A DNA stretch of 64,000 nt from Pseudopyrenochaeta lycopersici (GCA_003313425.1 NHZP01000001.1:1054001-1118000), one strand, 5' to 3'; counted from the stretch's first letter, positions 45,789 to 58,518 are shown. Numbers and translations are program-made. The notes: a model not told the origin generated them from the sequence alone.

Positions 45789-46846
45789 TTTTTTCAAGAT
45801 ATTGCCGATGACCACCAGATCTGAACTAAATTGTAGAATGGAGGAAATGGATGGGAAATGGGGCGTTCGATAGTCGGTCTTTGTAGTCCCAAGCGAAATC
45901 GCACGCTCCTTACCTAACACGTCTCTTGCGCGATCCAACATCCGTCGTCATGATAAGAGAGTGGGACTTTGTGGTATCTTCGGGCTTGAAGTGTTCGCAA
46001 GGACCTACCAGATCGGATTTAGTGGAGCGACGACCTGGTGAATGTTCCGCTTCTAGGCACGAAGTGTGGCACGAGAACACGGGATGAGTACCCCGCTTTC
46101 AGTGGGGTCAGGGCGAATGCTGACTGTGCACCGGTTGGGAGGACAGTAGAGCAGAGCGTCTCGGCCATACGGCCACAACGTCAACTGTTCTTCTCAATTT
46201 GGCGACAGTATCGATCTCAACGTGATGAGATCTGCCAGTCAATGTGCATGCCAAACGCATTCTGTCTTTGTAGGCCTGAGGTCAATACCATCTGCTGGCT
46301 TCTCGTGGCCTAGTGTGAATATCTCAGCATCGTCTTTTGAGTGCAACAAAAATTCAGCGTACTGGTTGTGAGCAGAAAGACGTCGCAAATTCAAGACTTC
46401 GTCCATAAACCTCTAAAAACAGCCAGGTATACTCCCGCAGAACCAAAAGTCGCCCTCGCTCGTCCGAATGTATTTACTTCTTCAAACGCAAGTAGCCCGC
46501 CACACCATTCGATTGACTCGTTTGCAGTACCGGATTGAATCATGATATTTAGACTTTGAATGTTTTATCGCTCTGCGGCCATCTCCAGGTTTTTTTTAAG
46601 TTGAGTTCGACTTAGACACGGATGCGCTTCATGCTCTTCGAAGGAGTCGGTTCTCTCACTTCAAACATGTACACTTTATTTTATGGCCACATTTCCCCCC
46701 TTTAGAAACACATACCAGCCTTCTCACGTTCTGTTCTAATCTTTCTATAGTTGTTGCTACCTTGAGTCAGGTAGACATTGGAAACTTTCCTGTTTCTACA
46801 AGTCCGCTTTCCGTCTTAGTCGCCTCCCAATCAATATAGCATATTA

Positions 46847-46870
46847 CCCCAGATATTAATCTACCTGGGG
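46847..46870. promoter_or_regulatory. Inverted pair of CreA/CRE1-type sites
   Basis: CCCCAG (46847-46852) and CTGGGG (46865-46870) form an inverted pair 12 bases apart. Both match the SYGGRG consensus of the carbon catabolite repressor CreA/CRE1. Closely paired sites are the functional arrangement known from cellulase and ethanol-use promoters. The pair lies about 570 bases before the LPMO start. It is a sequence match only. Confidence 0.4.
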
Positions 46871-47332
46871 CATTCACTGCACCATCATGCGCCAACTTCA
46901 ATTTGCACTCCGCAGGAAAACAATCCGCCGCTCGTCCTCGCCTTACGTTCGACCCTTTTTACACAGGACGATTGGTCAAATATTCTCCTACACGCCGGTG
47001 CCCGGCCAAGCGGCATTCATGGAAGGTGAACGCCATACTTCTCGATATTACTTGCCCTACCACGACACGCCAGCCTTGTCTTTTTGTCACCGTGCTCACC
47101 CTAAAATGGTTTTCAAATTAACATCCACCGGCAAAGAATATATGCAGTCCGCCTCATGATCCGGGTCGTTTACCGACATGGAGACCCACAGTACCCGCAA
47201 CGTGACGTTTGTTCATTTCAGTTTTCATACTTGGCCCAATCACCCCTGATCGTTTGGTTTACTTGGAGATACTCCTGGTGTGGTAATATGGAAACGGAGG
47301 CCATCCGAGGCCGTCAAGCTTTAGCAAAGCGG

Positions 47333-47340
47333 TATATAAG
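47333..47340 (+). promoter_or_regulatory. TATA box of the LPMO gene
   Basis: TATATAAG lies 97 bases upstream of the ATG at 47437, inside AT-moderate sequence with no competing TATA nearby. Confidence 0.6.
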
Positions 47341-47436
47341 GTTGGTGGAGGCGTCCTCTTGTATATTCTGCACCACGACCTTCTGCACTTTTGAGCCTCA
47401 AATACTCCCTTAAGTTTTACATACTGTTCAATCATT

Positions 47437-48208
47437 ATGAAGTGTGTCGCGGTCGCAACTGTAGCCCTCGCGGCTCTCACTGAGGTTGCCCAAGCTCACT
47501 GTATGCTCGATCAGCCATTAGAGGAGGACCCACTACTTACAAGCTCTAGACATATTCCAGTATTTGACAGCCAACGGCGCCAAGGGAGCCCTAAATCAGA
47601 ACATCAGGCCAGTCCCGAACAACTCCCCAGTCACTGTCCTCACAGACAACAATTTGCGATGCAATGTAAACGGTGGAAGTGGCGGATCAACAACTACAGT
47701 CTCAGTAGCTGCTGGATCATCCGTCTCATTTACTGCCGACCAAGCCGTCTATCACCAGGGCCCTGTCACTTTCTATCTCAGCAAGGCGTCCAGTGCAGTC
47801 GCTTCAGATGGGTCTGGTGATTGGTTCAAGATCAAGGAAATTGGTCCTTCCTTCGCCAGTGGCCAGGCGGTGTGGGATATGAGTGGTAGGTCACGAATAA
47901 CCCTAGCTCATTTCATGTATACTAATGTATCCACAGCCACTTATTCGGTCACCATTCCCTCTCAAGTTCCTGCTGGGGAGTACCTCCTTCGCATCGAACA
48001 ACTCGGTATCCACAACCCAGGCAGCCCACCTCAATTCTACATCGCTTGCGCACAGATCAAGATCACTGGCAGTGGAAGTGGCAATCCTTCTCCAGTCGTC
48101 AAGATTCCAGGTCACGTCAAGTCAACTGATTCTGGCTACACTGCCAATATCTATCAACCCAGCTTCACAAGCTACGTTGTTCCAGGCCCAAAGGTCGCGA
48201 CGTATTAG
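47437..48208 (+). CDS. AA9 lytic polysaccharide monooxygenase
   Basis: Three exons (47437-47500, 47550-47885, 47937-48208), encoding 223 residues. This is a secreted copper enzyme that oxidatively cleaves cellulose or related beta-glucans. Signal peptide residues 1-20 (MKCVAVATVALAALTEVAQA) are followed by His21, the N-terminal His of the copper histidine brace. Intron 1 sits directly after this His codon. The second brace His is His90 (AVYHQGP). The axial Tyr is Tyr168 within QFY, with Gln166 beside it. Cys59 and Cys171 form the usual disulfide. There is no cellulose-binding module; the protein ends shortly after the catalytic domain. The donor of intron 2 could be GTAGGT at 47886 (preferred) or GTGGTA at 47883. 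Either way the intron is a multiple of three without a stop. Upstream CreA-type sites suggest glucose repression. C1 or C4 specificity cannot be told from sequence. Confidence 0.92.
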
Positions 48209-49075
48209 GCATATTCATGCCTCTCGATTGGCACTGGAGATATCGTCGACCGAGTCTCATTTCGAAGTGCTTTAGCACACTTCGTTTGGTAGCCTTTCTC
48301 TTCATTGTATATACCTATACCAAAACAAACATGACATAACTTCTGCGCGCCACTCTACCTTTTCTTACGAAGTTTTGTACACTTTATTTCCACATGTTAT
48401 GCTTATCTGCAGTTACACGCTTAGTATGAGTTTGGCCCCGCAAAGGTTGCGCGACAGTGATGTGCTGATATAACGAACAGCATTATTCATTGAAGATGGA
48501 AAATGTCATCAAGATCACTGCGACTTGTGTGAATTCCCAGCTCGAATGTGATGATGTCAACGGAAGTAGCACTGTGTTACCACTTCATACGTGATGCTAC
48601 TGTATGATAATCGTCCGTCCCGAATTTCCGACATCCCTTAAATTTAATAATGGCCCTTCAACATGTATGCCAACGGTTGATTCGACTTGAATGGACCTGA
48701 CGCATTGGCTCGTTTATCCCTCAAACATCATGTACACCCCACTAACACTTCAATGGCTGTTGACAAGTTTCAGTGAACTAAAGCCAACCAATGTGAAATA
48801 TCGCTGTTCGTACTAGCGGATCTTGTACGATCACTTCAACATTCACGTATTACACCAAAGTCGAAGGGGAGGCCCTTGACAACTCATGTATATAAATGAC
48901 GACCCTTAATGAGTCTCTAGACTTAAATTCCTACTCAATGTAATCTTCTCCTATTCGTCATTGAGTAACAGAATTTCAGTTTCAAGTCACAGCAGCCTTT
49001 GCTCCGACTGTTGCACTATAACTCTGATTGTCGGCTTTCTCTGAAATATCTACATCTCTGTTTTCTACTCAACCA
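48209..49075. other. Intergenic region downstream of the LPMO gene
   Basis: These 867 bases hold the LPMO 3' flank and the promoter of the Gly/Pro-rich gene. The only element recognised is a TATA box at 48889. The region is AT-rich. Confidence 0.55.
48889..48896 (+). promoter_or_regulatory. TATA box of the Gly/Pro-rich gene
   Basis: TATATAAA lies about 187 bases before the ATG at 49076, which would leave a 5' leader of about 150 nt. Confidence 0.4.
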
Positions 49076-50128
49076 ATGTCTGGTGGCCATCCTTCCCTCG
49101 GACAACCGTGGCTCGCAAACGTTAGTAATAACCCAAATATCAACCGCGATCCGCCACCACCTTCTCTCAACGCAAGTCCGGGCGCTCAAGTCCCTCCTCC
49201 GGCCGTCGGACACCAACAAGTTGTCGTCGAGCAACAACACGCACCTGTCTACGGGCCTCCAGTTCCCATTGGCATAAGTGGTCCTCCAATCGGATTTGCT
49301 TCACCATTCGGTGGAGGCATAGGTGCGTTCCCACCCATTATCCCGCCTGTCGGCGTCGGTATCATGGACCCGTTCATGTATGGCGGTCACTATGGTGGCG
49401 GAGGTCCCCTTGCTCCTATCCGTACAGGCAGTTTTCTACCAGGCGCTCATTCTGGGATAGGATTTGGTCTCCATGCTGGCGGTGTGCCATTCCCACCTCC
49501 ACCTCCAGGGGCCATTGCTAGTATCATGTCACCATTTGCTCCTCCAGCACCACTCTGGGTACCCGGTGGTGCCCTTGCTTTTGGTAACGTACCCGCAGTG
49601 GGCGTCGGTGGTGTAGTAGCTGGAGGTATTATACCTCCCATGATGGGCAATATGATGGGCGCTGCCGCGCCGATGCAGGCTCGACCTGCACCCGTTGTGC
49701 ACGACGGCAACATGGGTTTTCCCGCACAGCCTGAACAAAATGAGGTCACAGCAATTGCCGGTGGCATACCATCTGGGGTTGCACTCATCGAAGCCGGAGA
49801 GCACACCATCATCCTTCAGATCAAGAGTAACGTTTGCCCCTGGCTTTCGCCCGGTGCGCAGTTCCAGATCGAAGCACTGGCAATGGCGAGTACTACGGGT
49901 CTCAATCGCCTCATCCAGGTTTGTAATAATAATGCCACTGCGGATGATTGCGAGAACATGGCAGTCACAGAGTGTATTGAGCTAGGCAATGGATTGTGGG
50001 AAAAAGGTCAAACGTTCAAGTACAACGACGCAGTATCTAGGGTCTTGACTATGAAGGATGCGGGCTGGGACAATACAAGAAACAGAACGAATGGGCAGAG
50101 CCTTCATCTTTGGACGCATCGAATCTAA
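49076..50128 (+). CDS. Gly/Pro-rich protein with a compact C-terminal domain, 350 aa
   Basis: Intronless frame of 350 residues, starting at the first ATG (the upstream extension begins at TTG). I do not know the family name. Residues 1 to about 235 are low-complexity and rich in Gly, Pro, Ala and Met, including a PFPPPPPGAI stretch and repeated short GG and PP runs. There is no signal peptide. The last 115 residues look folded: a HTIILQIKSNVCPWL strand-like start, a CNNNATADDCENMAVTEC stretch with three Cys, then a LWEKGQTFKYNDAVSRVL segment ending in a basic tail. Comparable C-terminal regions occur in predicted proteins of filamentous ascomycetes, but I cannot name a function. A scaffolding or condensate role for the N-terminal part would be speculation. 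The gene converges with the ABC transporter gene, 270 bases away. Confidence 0.7.
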   Translation: MSGGHPSLGQPWLANVSNNPNINRDPPPPSLNASPGAQVPPPAVGHQQVVVEQQHAPVYGPPVPIGISGPPIGFASPFGGGIGAFPPIIPPVGVGIMDPFMYGGHYGGGGPLAPIRTGSFLPGAHSGIGFGLHAGGVPFPPPPPGAIASIMSPFAPPAPLWVPGGALAFGNVPAVGVGGVVAGGIIPPMMGNMMGAAAPMQARPAPVVHDGNMGFPAQPEQNEVTAIAGGIPSGVALIEAGEHTIILQIKSNVCPWLSPGAQFQIEALAMASTTGLNRLIQVCNNNATADDCENMAVTECIELGNGLWEKGQTFKYNDAVSRVLTMKDAGWDNTRNRTNGQSLHLWTHRI

Positions 50129-50398
50129 GAACACGCTCACTCTGTTGTGGCGGTTCTCTGTGGATCTAAATCTGGACGGTTTAAGCGTGGTTGTTTCTTT
50201 CATCAAGGAATTACATGCAAAGCTGGGGTCATTGTTATTGTGTCAGAGATCTGATTATATTTATCTGACTAGTTATCTTGTTCATCCCCGCTCCTTATGT
50301 CTTCGATAGTTCTTCGGATCCGTCAACATTGAAGTCTCTTCTAAATATGCATGATCTAAAAATCCCTTGTGTATATTTTTGCACTCAAACATGACCTT

Positions 50399-53300
50399 CT
50401 ATGAAGTATCTGGTGCCGCTGTCCCCGGAGCTTGAGGTGGCTGCCCCCCTTTCTTTCGACTACCAATCTTTCTCCATAATTTACCAAACCACCTCTCCTT
50501 CACAGCCTTCAATACTAAATAAGCGCAGAACCGATACGCTACCGCACAAATCCCCAAAGCCATAAGGTTCATCTCGGGGTTTTTGTTGAGCTTGTAAAGA
50601 TCCAACACTTGCTCGCCGGTTATAATCGGACACTGCCCATTTATCCTCTGCCAGTCTTCACAGGTAAATTGCAAGTCACGAAGTGTGTATGGTGCCATAT
50701 TTCCTACTGCCCACTTTATAGGCGATAGGTGATTCCAGGCTTGCAGGAAGTCTGGGACGTCGAGGGACAGAACGCCACCCATAACTTGAGCAACACTGAG
50801 GAAGACCGACATGCAGTTGACTGAGAACCCAGTATGTGTGAAAAGCGTGTTGAATGCAATACCCAAGCTTTCACCACAACTAGTGATGCAAAAAGCATTA
50901 AAGGTGATGATGAAGAAGGTCGTGGCGTCGCGCTGTAGACCGCAAGCCAGAACAGCGAGGGTCGAGAATATGATGCAACTAACGACCTCAAATGGTGTCG
51001 TGGTCGAGATATATGTCAAAAAGAATGCTTCTACGCTGTATATACGGTCATCATAGTCGCGGTAAAATACGTCCCTCTCGGTAGGGTATACGGCAATATT
51101 ATTGAGCACTTCCAGCGGTCAGTCCGGTCATCTCAACAGGGAAGCAAATTTGGACTTACTGCCAACAAAATAAAGCGGTGCGACCTCCACAATGAAACCT
51201 AACCTGTTCTGTACAGCGAAGTAATCGTTCTTAAGCGGTGCAAAATACAGTGCAAGAACGATACCAAGACCGACAACTTGCATGATCCTAGCGATCAGGA
51301 TTTCGGGCTGCCGGAACAAGTTCTTGGTCGCACGTCTGATCAAGATCGAGTACGCTGCTGTGAACGACGTTGGCTCTCTTGCCAAACTCCCAAGCTCTGC
51401 CGGCGTAGCGATCGAACCTGTTCGAGCTACAAGGAACCTATCAGAGCTCCATGACTCTATCAGCTTGCGTACTTTAGCCCTACTGGCCGCTTCGCGCGTT
51501 TCGTGCTGGAGATCGACAGTGATAAGATCGAGGGCGAAGTCGGCAGGATTGACATGGCGAGGACAGTCATAGCCCTGAGCCGCGAAATGGCTTAACATAT
51601 TGTCTGCTGGTCCAGCATAAACTGGATGGCCACCACGGGCGAGAAGTAATACGTTGCCGAAGCGAGCAAATAAGTCTGATCGGGGCTGATGGATGGTCAC
51701 TACAAGTGTACGTCCCTCATTTGCTAGACCGTTGAGCACGTCCATAATGGAGAGCGCCGTGAAAGCATCCAGCCCAGACAATGGCTCGTCCAGCAGCAGA
51801 ATGCGAGGCTCCGTAAGAATCTGTACCGCAATTGTAACTCGGCGCTTCTCACCACCACTGATACCTTTGACTAGATCATTGCCAATGAGATTGTCAGCAC
51901 AGTCCTTCAAGCCCATCTTGAGGAGGATCTGCTCAGCTCGCTGCACTTTCTCCTCTTTTGACATCCACTTCGGTAGCCGGAGACCGGCGGCGTAGCGTAG
52001 GGTCTCGCGAACAGTCAGTGATGCCAAGAGGGCATCGTCGTCTTGAGTGACAAAAGAGCAGATGGAGTGCACCACGTCTTGGGATGGAACTGCTCCGTTG
52101 AAGGTCATACTCCCAGCTTGTTTGTACCTTGTTGACATGTCATCTTTAAGCCTTCCAGCCATACTATTCAGTAGCGAGGTCTTGCCAGATCCAGAAGGGC
52201 CCATGATCACATTCAGTGATCCAGGTTGGAAGTCGGCGGTTAGCGGCTTGAGGATGGCTTTATTCCACCGTTTCCGCAACGAACGCTTTTCGATGTCCAT
52301 ACTATAGTCCTCAAGTCGGATGCTGATTGTTCTGACGTCCCCTGGAGCCCGCTCACCCATCTTCTCTTTGCCTGCTGATGCGTCCATGTTGGAAGGCCTT
52401 GCACGTGCCATTGCGATTTCTGCGCTCCAAAACTTGAGTAATACACCTGCACCAATGTAGAACGCGATGGCGAAGCCAAGCAATGCCACTATAGGCCTCC
52501 ATACCCAGTTGTCCGGAAAGCCAAGGGAGTCAAGGATGAACTCCCCCGTATACTCCTTGCAAGCTGGATTTGAAGGTCCGCCGTCCAAAGGACAGTCGTA
52601 GAACGAGCCAGTGAATTCATTGGCGCAGAGGGCCCCGAAAGCATAGAATACGTAGGCAATCCATTTGGTCCAGCGGACATAGATTGGTATGGTGTTGGAT
52701 TGGATGAAGTATCCACAAGCCATCGATTGTAACGTGTAGGCGAGGTTTGCTACTAGACTCGCTCCGGCAAAGTTTCTAGAAACCGCGACACATGTCATAG
52801 CGAAGCAGACGGCGATGTATTGGTGTAATAATATGATCCCGAAGAAAGTTAAGAACTGGGCCCCGTCTGCACGGAAGCCACAGAAGAAGTAGTAGATGAG
52901 TGAAAAGATGAGTGGGACGGGAATATCCTCAATAAAGACACGAGCTAGCCTCCTTGATATCAAAAATGCTGGTATGCTGACAATTCCTTGTCGTGATTCT
53001 TCGTCAAAGAGTTGAATATCGGTCGTAAGTCGATATGTTTCGTAAAGGAGGATGAGGTAGCCTTGGAGCGCAGCTGCGTTGTACAGAGCACCTTGACGGG
53101 AACGGATACCAGAGAGCGAACCATCAAGCTGCAGGAAAATCCAGCCTGTTATTACAGCCATTCCGATCGCCTCCACCAGACTGCCAAACATACCCATAGG
53201 ATCTCGGATCGTAACGGTCCAGGTCCGCGCAGTGAGTACCCGGATTTGTTGCACAAGTGATGTTCGTCTTGCTTGCATCAGAATGGGCTGTATCTCTGTA

Positions 53301-54454
53301 GCATTGCCAGGCGTCGGACCATGCCCGTCCTTTTCATGAGTGGTATCCTTGAGGTGCGCTCTCCAGGCCTCTATGATGTGATTGACGCGTTCTTGAGCGG
53401 CGCTCTCGGCTTCCTCGCTCCTGTTATCCACACTGACTACATCAATCAAATATTCTGCTGGATTGGTGAATGGTGGCATCTCATGGCCCAGCTTGGCGAA
53501 GTGTGCCAGGCAGTTCTTTGCGCTACCAGCATAAGCAGGGTTACCTCTTGTCAAGAGAACCACATTATCAAAGAGGTTCCATATCTCTGAACGTGGCTGA
53601 TGAATTGTGACAATGATAGTCCTTCCCTTCCGTGCCAGGTTCTGCAAGGTTTTGACAATTTGAAAAGCGCTGGTAGAGTCCAGTCCAGTTGTTGGCTCGT
53701 CGAGCCATAGTAGACTAGGGTTCGACAAGAGTTGAACACCAATACTCGTACGCCTCTTCTCACCTCCACTGCAGCCTTTATGTGCATGGTTGCCAATCCT
53801 TGTATCGGCCGCTTCTTTCAGACCCAGTTCTAGGATGACTTCTTCTACCAATCGCTTCCTTTCCGCTTGGGTGACTGAAGACGGCAAACGTAACTGCGCA
53901 GCATACCTTAACGTTTCTCGGACCGTCAGCGTTGGTAGTAATATATCTTGTTGAATGACATAAGCACTGCGTATCCTTGATACATCTTCGGAACCGTTGA
54001 AAAGCGTCCGACCGGTGGTAGAAAGTCGATTTCCCTTCATGCGTCCGCTCATTTGGTTCAACAAAGACGTTTTGCCGCTTCCACTCCCTCCAATGATAGC
54101 CGTGAGGGTCCCGTATGGCATATCTGCCGATACGTCGTTGAGTATAGACTTGACATGACTATGGCTTTGTGGCGTTTTCTGCTTCGAGAATGCTCGAGCA
54201 AATGCATTTGGCGACTCATCTACAGATACCGACAAATTTTCCAATCGCACTGAGACAGGATCGACTTCTCGCAAAGAGATTGTATTCACATCGCCGTGAG
54301 ACGTATTTGTCGCAAGTTGGTGAATTGAGGTGGAATGCGTCAGGTGCTCGCTATCTTGATCCTTCCGCCTCGGCGGCGCTTCTGCTTCCGATCCATGCTT
54401 CTCGTTGTGCTCGACGACCGCCACTTCTTTTCGAATCTCCTGTGATGACTCCAT
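50399..54454 (-). CDS. Full-size ABCG transporter, YOL075c-like, 1,334 aa
   Basis: Two exons on the minus strand (54454-51160, 51108-50399) with a 51-nt intron near the 3' end, encoding 1,334 residues. The order is NBD1-TMD1-NBD2-TMD2. NBD1 has Walker A GGSGSGKTS (122-130), the signature CSGGEKRR (from Cys228) and Walker B LLWLDEP (248-254). NBD2 has GPSGSGKTS (about 750), ISGGEKRR (about 863) and LLLDEPLSGLD. Both sites look catalytically complete. Pdr5-type transporters instead have a degenerate NBD1 with Cys in place of the Walker A Lys. The short N-terminus, intact sites and length therefore place it with the yeast YOL075c/WHITE-like full transporters rather than the PDR drug pumps. The substrate is unknown. 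The intron joins LYFVG to MLNNIAV, a match to the family's TMD2 start. It probably acts in the plasma or vacuolar membrane. Confidence 0.9.
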
Positions 54455-57400
54455 GGATGAATCACGGTAGCAAGCCCATGATGAGTGATTGAAAGTAATG
54501 AAGAGGTTTCAAGGGCAGTCTCGTCGTCAGCAAGTTGTTCTGCAAGGCTCTTTTCCCTTTCACGGGATCGCGCGATATTGGTGTCCAGGCTGCCCACCTC
54601 GCTTGCCAGCCGAAGTGTTAGATGCATCTCGGCTAGACATCAGCGAGCCATCTGTTGGTCTAGGGAGACATATCATTAATAAAAAAAGGACTTCTGTGCC
54701 ACTTCGCAGCGTTTCAAAAAGTATTCCTAGAGCAAGACGATAGCAATGCTGTTCAACCAGCCACTGAGGCTGAATGCTAGAACAGTCAGTGGTTAAAGCC
54801 AGGCAGATCAGCCGTTGCGCTCCCCAAATCTGGCGCGGGAAGAACCCCAAGTGCGCCCCCCACCCGACGATTGTCTCGCCTACGAAACTCACTGGGGGTC
54901 GTTGTTACACAGCCAACGGTATGCTTAATAAGAATCGGATTGCGTCTTGTGCAACTCATTGCTGACGGTCGAAACCCCGCAACCAGTCATTGGTGGAGAT
55001 TTGAGGTGAGTAACTGAAGCACCAAAAGGAGATTGAAGCTCCACTTTCTGGCCAGGGTCGCTTCGCAAAGACGAATTCGACGTATGTTCGGATATCTGAT
55101 CGTTGTTATCAGTAATTATCCTCCGGTTATCTTGCGATGGACATTCCAGTCTCCACTTTCACTACTAGAGTGACGACAAGAACGTGGAGATCGAAGTGAA
55201 AATTGATAATCATGTGACATGTACTGTCTGACTTGTTAAATCCTCATACATTCAAGATTTGAAGGAAGCGAATGCGGGTTCTTCATCTCCGAGCTTTATG
55301 ATCCCTTCCTTGCCGACTGCGAATCATTTTGTATTGACCCCTAAGCGAGACTTACTCGCTTCGTCTCTCCCGTGCCGAACCCACGTCATCGGCCAAACAC
55401 CTCGTACCCTTCAACCGGAATCGCATCCTCCAATGATTGAGTGTTCAGATTCTCTCCGCAGTACCGCCGAACACACGACAAGCCGCCTGCAAGCGAGCTA
55501 GGTAGCGCATGCATGTGAACAGAGGTGGAGCAACAACCGCTCCCTGTCCCACCACGCTCCAAAAACCCCATAAAGTACAGGATTCAGCTCCTGCCAGCGC
55601 AATAGGGCCGATCCTGAACCGGCATCGCGATCTTGGAATCCAGTTTGTGCCGCTTAGTTTCGCCAGTTTCCCCTGCAATTCGTGGTACCCTTTTCAAGCA
55701 GCTCTGCGTCTCATAGGTCAGGAATAGTTTGCCGCATTCTAATTCCTCCACACCGACCAATTACCGAAACCTATAGTTGTTGACGACATGATTTGATAAT
55801 CGGTCTCAATATCCAGCCTGTGGTAGACGTGAAGCACAGCCTAAAGACGAATATGTTTCAGTGGCCGTGTTGCCTTTCTGCACATCCTCGAGGATTGCGG
55901 GAGGGGGCGCCACGGAGATTTCTTGCATATCTGATATGCACCAGTATCGATATTACGGCCTTGAAAGCCGGATCTGAGGCGATTAAAGTTTTGATCGTCA
56001 CAGGAGACTTTTTACGATGCGGCTATGTATACCGAGCTTGCACAGATAGTCACAGAACCGGTGAGTCTATGATCTTGAGACTTCTATTTCTTGGAAGAAA
56101 GCGGCCTTCTGAGCCGACCTGTGAGTGCTTGAAGTCACCCTCCATCACATGGATGCACAACACCGGAGAGCGCCGCGTGTCATGCCAAGGCACCTTTGCG
56201 GCTCACCAAGTACACCGAAGATCTTCAAGTCCCCTGGCCCCGTTCCAGTACCCAGCTTTTGCATTACCTATACATTACGCTACCGAAACCACCAAGCCGT
56301 TACTTGAATATTTTGACCTCGGCCTTAAGGTCAGCCCTGCTGTTTATTTAGCACCCTTTACAGACGGCTGTTCAGGCCGAAAGCCACTGCTACTTTGGAA
56401 TGCTGACAACGCCAGGTTCGTGTCAGCTGCAGGTCCGTTAGAATGTCAGCCCAACGGCATGCCCTGCCATCACGTCAACCCTCCATATGACCTTTTGGGG
56501 CCGTCGTTCGCATTGACAATCAATCACGTTCACAACGACGAAGACGGGGATGACTAGCATGCATCGCCTCGTGGGCCAAGACATTTAGTTCTGTGCTGAC
56601 ATCGGTGTGAGCACTACTACGATTAACGGTGTGCATCCTCCATACCGACCGCATGCAAGGGTCTAACATCCAATTTGGCGTTGATGACCTGCATTATCTG
56701 GTGGACCGATAGACTGTGAGATCGAGTATGCAGGCACCACGAGGTTCAGAATGTTGTATTCCAAGATCGGACTACTTCCTGCTTTTGGTATCATGCAAGG
56801 TGCCACTTTAGACATGTCATATCAAGAATGGGAGGCGTGTCACGAGGTGTGTGTGGCGTGTGTGATGCGTCAATGATCAGGTCATCCCGTATCGTGCAAA
56901 CGGTGTGATAGTTCGAGGCCTATTCTATGACCTTCTGTTCTGTGATTGCTGCCGCCTTGTAAGCTCGCTTATTGGGTCATTTGGGAATCATGGAAGCTCC
57001 GGAAAGGGAACGGCAGGTATCGGATCCCTGCTTCCCGCTTCCATGAATTTTGCGTACGTGTACTTTTGTTGATTTAGAACTCAGCGAGAGCGTGAATGGT
57101 GTCACAACAACGTCATACGCGAGATGGTGGTTCTGCTGGCCCAAGGGACAATGCTTGCGATAATATTTCGGAAATATGTTGTGGGATCATGCTCCTGCTC
57201 GCCATTTCACACTTAGTTCCAGGTACCAAGTACCTTCAGGCTATTTGTACCTTTCCATTGGGACATATAACCCCCCATGTTTCCTCAAGCGTGGGGGCGC
57301 ATTAGACATGGACAAAAGAAGGCCCGAGTTTTGAATATTGCGGGTGCCATAAGATTGCCCCATCCTGCCATTGCGAGCACCATGCTCATATAGATGCCGT

Positions 57401-58518
57401 CAATTAGCTGCGGGAGATGTATTCCGGGCGCATCAGGTATGCGTTTCGGGCACACTTAGCTCCAAGCACTGCCGTCCCAAGCCGTGCTAAACTTCATGCC
57501 ATGGACCAGGAGGAAAACTTGGAACACCCCACGCTCGCCGGAATAGAATGTAAACCCTTGGGCCGATCCCCAAAGACACATTTCGCCCGGGCCTCCACAA
57601 GCACTGCCCGGTTCATTTTCTCAATCTCGACGCGTGCAATTTCTTACGGCTGCTTTGCAAGGTCTCCACGATCGTCGCCGGTTAAATGCACGAGAGCGCT
57701 TTCAGAAGTGACTGCAGTAGCCTCGAGACGAAGTAACGCATTACCCCACGCTTAGAATCTTCCAACGGGATTTCGACAGGAGTTAGCGAGCGGGCTTGGT
57801 GCCTACACCCAGGATTGGAGGATAATATCCGCCGAGCGGAGTGGAGTAAAGACGCTGTGGCACGGCTGAGCTGGCCAATGCAATGCGGTTACTTTTTATG
57901 TCGTCACCAAGCCACTAGATCGTTGATTGCGATGCATACTACTTTGAGGAGCTGAATGTGCAAAGCTTGAGGAGCGGAAATCGGCATGCATTTACATCTG
58001 TGGGCAATGAACTACCAAATCCCACCTAATGCGTGCATACGTGTCGCCCATACAGAGAGCTAGCCAGTTGTTCCTCTGTTGTCTATGCGTCGACAAGTGC
58101 CGCTATGCCATGTGTACGAATTTGCCTCGCCAATGCAAGTTGATTCGACGCATACCTCCAAACCCAAAACACTATATGTGCGAATGTGATATTGCGACCA
58201 AAAAATAATGCGTAAAGAACAGAATCGAAGTGAAGTAAATGCAGGACAAGCACGACCCATTTTCCAATCCGAATCTGTACACAGTATTCCGCCTGTGATG
58301 AAAGATATGTTCCCGTGCAACCTGTTCCCTCGGCCGTAGTAAATCATTCCCAGATACCCAAAACCCAATGAGTGTCTTCCCGCGATAGTATAGTTGCAAA
58401 GTATTCTTAAAGTCAAACCTCCTTTTGCACCCCTGTAAACGCCTCTCCAAAAGGGATCCAAAAGGACCAAGAAGTACACCAAAAACAGCGTAATGTGTTG
58501 CGCAGTTCGCTAGCATGT
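54455..58518. other. Gene-poor region of 4 kb
   Basis: No convincing gene. The longest frame (55853-56557 plus, 234 aa from ATG) shows no domain, no signal peptide and no codon regularity that I could judge. Frames around 58060-58606 on the minus strand lie in the expected 3' UTR of the next gene. Near 56840-56880 there are GTGTG-rich tracts. I saw no terminal inverted repeats, reverse transcriptase or transposase signatures, or strong C-to-T decay. Confidence 0.5.

Larger units (their letters stand above)
45789..47436. other. Divergent promoter region: amine oxidase (-) and AA9 LPMO (+)
   Basis: This 1.65-kb stretch separates two divergent genes. It contains the paired CreA-type sites (46847-46870), two CCCAATCA boxes (about 46827 and 47234), a GTGGAG CreA-like site at about 47343, and a TATA box (47333-47340). 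A pyrimidine-rich, AT-rich belt lies around 46680-46780. No coding region was recognised. Confidence 0.55.

Noticed and set aside
46075..46130. ACCCC...GGGGT hairpin upstream of the amine oxidase gene
   Set aside because: Only about five to seven paired bases; not distinguishable from chance, and no known RNA element fits.
55853..56557. A 234-residue open frame in the gene-poor region
   Set aside because: No domain, signal peptide, promoter or splice support; random frames of this size are expected in several kilobases of GC-balanced DNA.
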